Positions 40,536 to 43,680 of a DNA stretch of 43,680 nt are shown one piece after another; position 1 is the stretch's first letter, and each line of letters starts with the position of its first letter. The notes beneath the pieces were generated by a model that saw only the letters and a program-made list of their open reading frames with translations, had not been told where the DNA came from and made no database searches. The translations under genes were made by a program, and so were the position numbers. Source of the DNA: Nemertoderma westbladi (taxonomy: Eukaryota; Xenacoelomorpha; Nemertodermatida; Nemertodermatidae). The stretch is from contig JAUCBJ010008779.1 in NCBI GenBank assembly GCA_032718475.1, forward strand, positions 1-43,680, read 5' to 3'.

Positions 40536-42879
40536 TTACATTTCATCGCTATTTACTTTGATGTTTTCTATTTACACCCAGGAAATCCTCCCAACTTATA
40601 TAACAATCTTAAGGAATACATGTTATAACATTTTTTTTTAAAAAGATAATGCAATACGTTTTTAATCGTTATAGACAGTGCGCACTGTATGCTCTTAGCA
40701 TATTAACATACGGTATATTTTGTTGACAATTGATTAAGTTTCTGGGATATATACCCGAATCCAATATTATCTATACTATACTATTCTATGCTACGGTAAC
40801 AGTTTTTTTTTAGAAATATTTCACTATCTCAATAACACGGACTGATTCAATTATAGTATTTTTCGCCACATTTGCTGGTATTTGTCTACCAGTCTTGTAT
40901 AATAATGTTGTTATAAAAAATACGGATCCATGGTGTTCATTATCACAGTTCACGTTATTAATATTTATTTTGCTTTCGTTCTCTGCCTTTGCGTACCGGT
41001 ACACATATTGTTCAATTTTGTATTTCCCTCTTGTTATCAGTTTGAAATCAGTTTTTGGTTTAAACTCTAATAAGTTTAAGAAAGTAAGTTGAGACAATAT
41101 TCTAGTTCTAGAATGTTATTTATTTAAAATATTAAAATATTATTTCTTACTGTCAAAGTTATGGATCATTTTGTTTAACCTTCAACAAATGTAATTTCGT
41201 ACCTGGTGGAAAAAGTTGTGTTTAAATTTATAAAGATAGGACTTTTTTTTACGGTACTACTTTAATTTACCCGAAATGTAATGCGAGTGTTGGACTTTTC
41301 ACGATTTAGAGGTTTTAACATGCCATTGAGTGCTTAACTTTTACTGTGGGGAGATTATCTGGAACTAGTCAGTTATCGAATAGAATACACTGAAAAGAAG
41401 TATGAGTTTATGTATTAACCTTTGAATACTTTGAACTTATCGCGTTAATAACTGGTAATTATTTTTTAGTTTTTTTTGTTGAAAAATGGTAAAATAATAT
41501 ATATGATATGCGAGATTATTGCGAGAAATAAACGCATTTAGTAGCGACTGTAATATTTCTGCTGACCTGAAAATTTGAACTCAAAAAATATAATTATTCA
41601 TCCCGCAAAACATATGTTTTTTGGCGGGTTCATTGAGTTTCGAAAATATTTCTATCCCCGAAACTAGTGAAAATAGGCCAACTCTATTTCATGGTTTTCT
41701 ATGTATTAATTTTAATTTAAGTGAAAGGAACATGATTTTCGCCACTATTTAACAGTTATCATTTGCAAATTGATGTGTAACACCTTTGCGAGCACATGTA
41801 AATGCTTGTGAATTAGCCGCGCTTTAAAGCATTAGTAAGTTCGTGGGGTTCTATTTCAACCAACATCGGTTCGGTATCCACCAGCTTTTATTAATTTGCA
41901 GTTGTTGACATGCCACCAATGCGATCCGGAACTACAGTAGTTCTATATAACTTATACTAGAACTGCAGTAGTTCTAGTTCACTGTGCAGGGCACAATAAA
42001 AGGTGTCATTGTCTCCTTAGTTTGTGAAAACATTTAACTTTGTTTTTTGGTTTCATTTAGTTTGAAATGTAGACTTACAAATGGAAAGCCAAATAATAGT
42101 CAATATTTTTGATATTAATTTCATTGTTCATTTTAAGATAATAAAGCATTATTTAATTTAGAAAATACATAGTCTTTACGATCGTTCGTGATATTAGATC
42201 GATGTAGATCGATATTTCTGTATAATATATGTTAATTACGTTGATTTATTTAGAGTTTGTTTGTATGAGTTATGTATAGGATTAATAAATTATCACTAGC
42301 TTAATATCCCCTTTTTTATCATTGATATAGTGTCTCCTAATTAATTATTACAATGTCCTTGATACAACAATACCAACGGAATACAAGCGATACTAAAGCT
42401 ATAATGTCAACATTCTAGAACATGTTGTTTATTCGATAAGTAGCTGGGCAACAATACAATCCCCCCTTAATCCCTACTCTTATGTAGCTATTCATTCATG
42501 AACCAAATGTTCTAGATGGTATATTTATTGTATACATGGCCTGCAGTGGAACCAAAGACTTGCAATTTACGAACGCTCACATCTGAGTTATTTAGCCACA
42601 ATCATACGTTTTTACATTATTTGGTTGCAATCCTTGCATGTCCATCTTTCCATCAGGCCCAACCATTTAGTATTATGAGATTGAATAATAATTTCGTTGT
42701 AAGCGCTGTAATTTCGAAAGAAACACTTTTTAAAAAAGCATCAAGCTAAAGATTGAAAGTGAAAATAAAAATCATCCAGCAAATCACCCAGAAAGAATTT
42801 GGGATGTAAATCTACATCTGTTTCCAATTTCATGTGATCTCATTAAGATATGTACTTGTACTAGAAAGCCAGTAAGCTG
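40536..42879. other. 3' flank of the zinc-finger gene, no gene recognised
   Basis: AT-rich DNA follows the stop codon, and the 3' UTR must lie here. AATAAA-like signals occur at about 41526 and 41995, and ATAATAAAG at about 42137, but none can be chosen. A 95-codon minus-strand frame at 40810-41097 has no known domain. Two palindromes near 41929-41975 are listed separately. Confidence 0.5.
41929..41975. repeat. Pair of AGAACTRCAGTAGTTCT palindromes
   Basis: GAACTACAGTAGTTC (41929-41943) and AGAACTGCAGTAGTTCT (41959-41975) are two near-identical self-complementary motifs 15 bp apart in the 3' flank of the zinc-finger gene. They could form a hairpin with each other or be a remnant of a small element. 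Confidence 0.6.
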
Positions 42880-43182
42880 GCTTTAAACCAAGGTGCACTA
42901 AATAACAATCCAAAGGCGGGGTAGCTCAGTTGGTTGAGCGCCGGGCCTGCAATCTATTGGTTGTAGGTTCAGCCCCGCCAGGGTCCACTCATCCTTTCAT
43001 CCACTGGGGTCGATAAAATGAGTACCAGTTAAATAACTGGTAGCAAATCATGGAATAGGAGTAACGCCCACCCCTACCCTCGGGTAGCAGCTATCGAAAG
43101 ATGAGCCTTCGGGTCGCCTCCGGCTTCGGCCGACTGTTTGCTTGCACTAAATAACAATTATTTAGTACACCTTGCTTTAAAC
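42880..43182. repeat. Small palindrome split by a SINE
   Basis: The sequences left (42880-42909) and right (43159-43182) of the SINE are inverses: CTTTAAACCAAGGTGCACTA and TAGTACACCTTGCTTTAAA. Taking out the SINE and one target duplicate leaves a palindrome of about 55 bp centred on AACAATTATT. Confidence 0.7.
42910..43143 (+). mobile_element. tRNA-derived SINE with conserved GGTCGATAAAATGAGTACC core
   Basis: The 5' part (42916-42985) is tRNA-like: an A box (GTAGCTCAGTTGG), an anticodon-loop-like CCTGCAATC and a B box (GGTTCAGCCCC). The middle holds CATCCACTGGGGTCGATAAA followed by TGAGTACCAGT, like the conserved core of the Ceph-type SINE domain found in cephalopods and other invertebrates (from memory). 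It is flanked by a perfect 15-bp duplication GCACTAAATAACAAT (42895-42909 and 43144-43158), as expected of target-primed insertion. The 3' part includes CGCCTCCGGCTTCGGCCGAC. It is transcribed, if at all, by RNA polymerase III. Confidence 0.85.
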
Positions 43183-43680
43183 GAACCAACCCCTCAAACC
43201 AGTACCCTGAGTGAGTGAAAATTAAAACACGAAAATTGCCATAGATTCAATGATAAAAACACCAGCTGCTAGTGCTCATGAGGGCCTAGTAAGCTACTAT
43301 TATGGATTTAATGGATAGGCCCAAATTGCAGAGAAGTATATTACTTGAGTTTCTAATGTAAATGTATTACGCCGTCTGCTGAATAGCCCTTCCCAGTGAA
43401 TCCTATGTATGTATAAGGTTACTACTACTCACTGCTCAGGTCAGCTGATTGAATCCTGAGTACTGGGTCGTTCAAATGTTTTATAGGTTAATAATAATGA
43501 ATGGAGATAGACCCAACTACTGTACACTACGTTTGTCTATATGAGCGGTCTTCTTAATAGGCAGCTTTGCTTTTCTAGTTAAATCATTTTATTCTGCAAC
43601 CAATAATTTACTCTTAGACAAATTTGTGCGTTCTTTTAGCCGGACTAACAAATTTTGGCGACGTTATGAAATTGGCGATG
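43183..43680. other. Unannotated right edge
   Basis: This is mixed sequence without a long open frame, TIR pair or RNA-like fold that I can support. Confidence 0.4.

Noticed and set aside
40810-41097. 95-codon minus-strand frame in the 3' flank
   Set aside because: It has no known domain, lies in AT-rich DNA and has no supporting splice or regulatory signal, so it is too weak to list as a gene.
42916-42985. A tRNA gene
   Set aside because: The tRNA-like fold has imperfect stems and continues directly into a SINE core, bounded by a 15-bp target duplication.

Overview
The window is a eukaryotic, almost certainly metazoan, nuclear sequence. It is AT-rich and intron-bearing, and it carries a tRNA-derived SINE, a single-exon C2H2 zinc-finger gene, and a very dense pile of cut-and-paste DNA transposons. 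The frequent AGGCCT-type runs and a SINE with a GGTCGATAAAATGAGTACC core suggest a marine invertebrate, but the species cannot be named from sequence alone. There is no prokaryotic gene organisation, rRNA, bona fide tRNA gene or CRISPR array.

Positions 1-37,236 are a transposon nest whose layers can be peeled off by terminal inverted repeats (TIRs) and target-site duplications (TSDs). From the left: a hAT-type element (3-1753) containing a 9-bp-TSD element made of CTACGCGTAG palindromes (519-1457). Next, an 8-bp-TSD element (1857-8696) contains a CAGTCAGG-type element (4243-7684), which contains a hAT element (5397-6659), which contains a near-perfect hairpin (6106-6536). Then a CAGTAGGG-type element (8716-13612) carries a TTGCTC-type minisatellite, itself split by a foldback element (11213-12320). 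From 14106 to 35860 lies a second CAGTCAGG-type copy, split by a 21-kb foldback element (14351-35486). Without later insertions that foldback element is only about 2.7 kb (two arms of about 1.23 kb and a spacer of about 240 bp). It was hit five times: hAT 15194-20933, an apparently intact DDE transposon 20947-25555, hAT 26677-28903, hAT-like 29140-33063, and a CAGTCGGT-type element 33536-35439. Several of these hold further insertions, so some bases lie six layers deep. Another hAT copy (36434-37228) ends the nest.

Only two protein-coding units look intact. One is the two-exon transposase on the minus strand (about 24276-21501), tentatively Sola-like, with DDD/E-type motifs, Cys clusters and a C-terminal SH3/Tudor-like segment. 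Its element keeps both TIRs, a perfect 4-bp TSD and eight subterminal GGTAACGGACGGAA repeats. The other is the 946-codon zinc-finger gene at 37695-40535 (four N-terminal and five C-terminal C2H2 fingers, an AT-hook and a Lys-rich linker), probably a nuclear DNA-binding protein of the host. Its 3' flank (40536-42880) is AT-rich and has no recognisable gene. Near the right edge a tRNA-derived SINE (42910-43143, 15-bp TSD) sits inside a small palindrome.

The most unusual signal is a group of different elements that share CAGT-type ends, 5-bp TSDs and subterminal arrays of short palindromes (CTCAAATTTGAG, AAGTCCAATATTGGACTT, TGTCAATATTGACA, CCTTAAATAAG). They look like one lineage of non-autonomous elements that I cannot place in a named superfamily.
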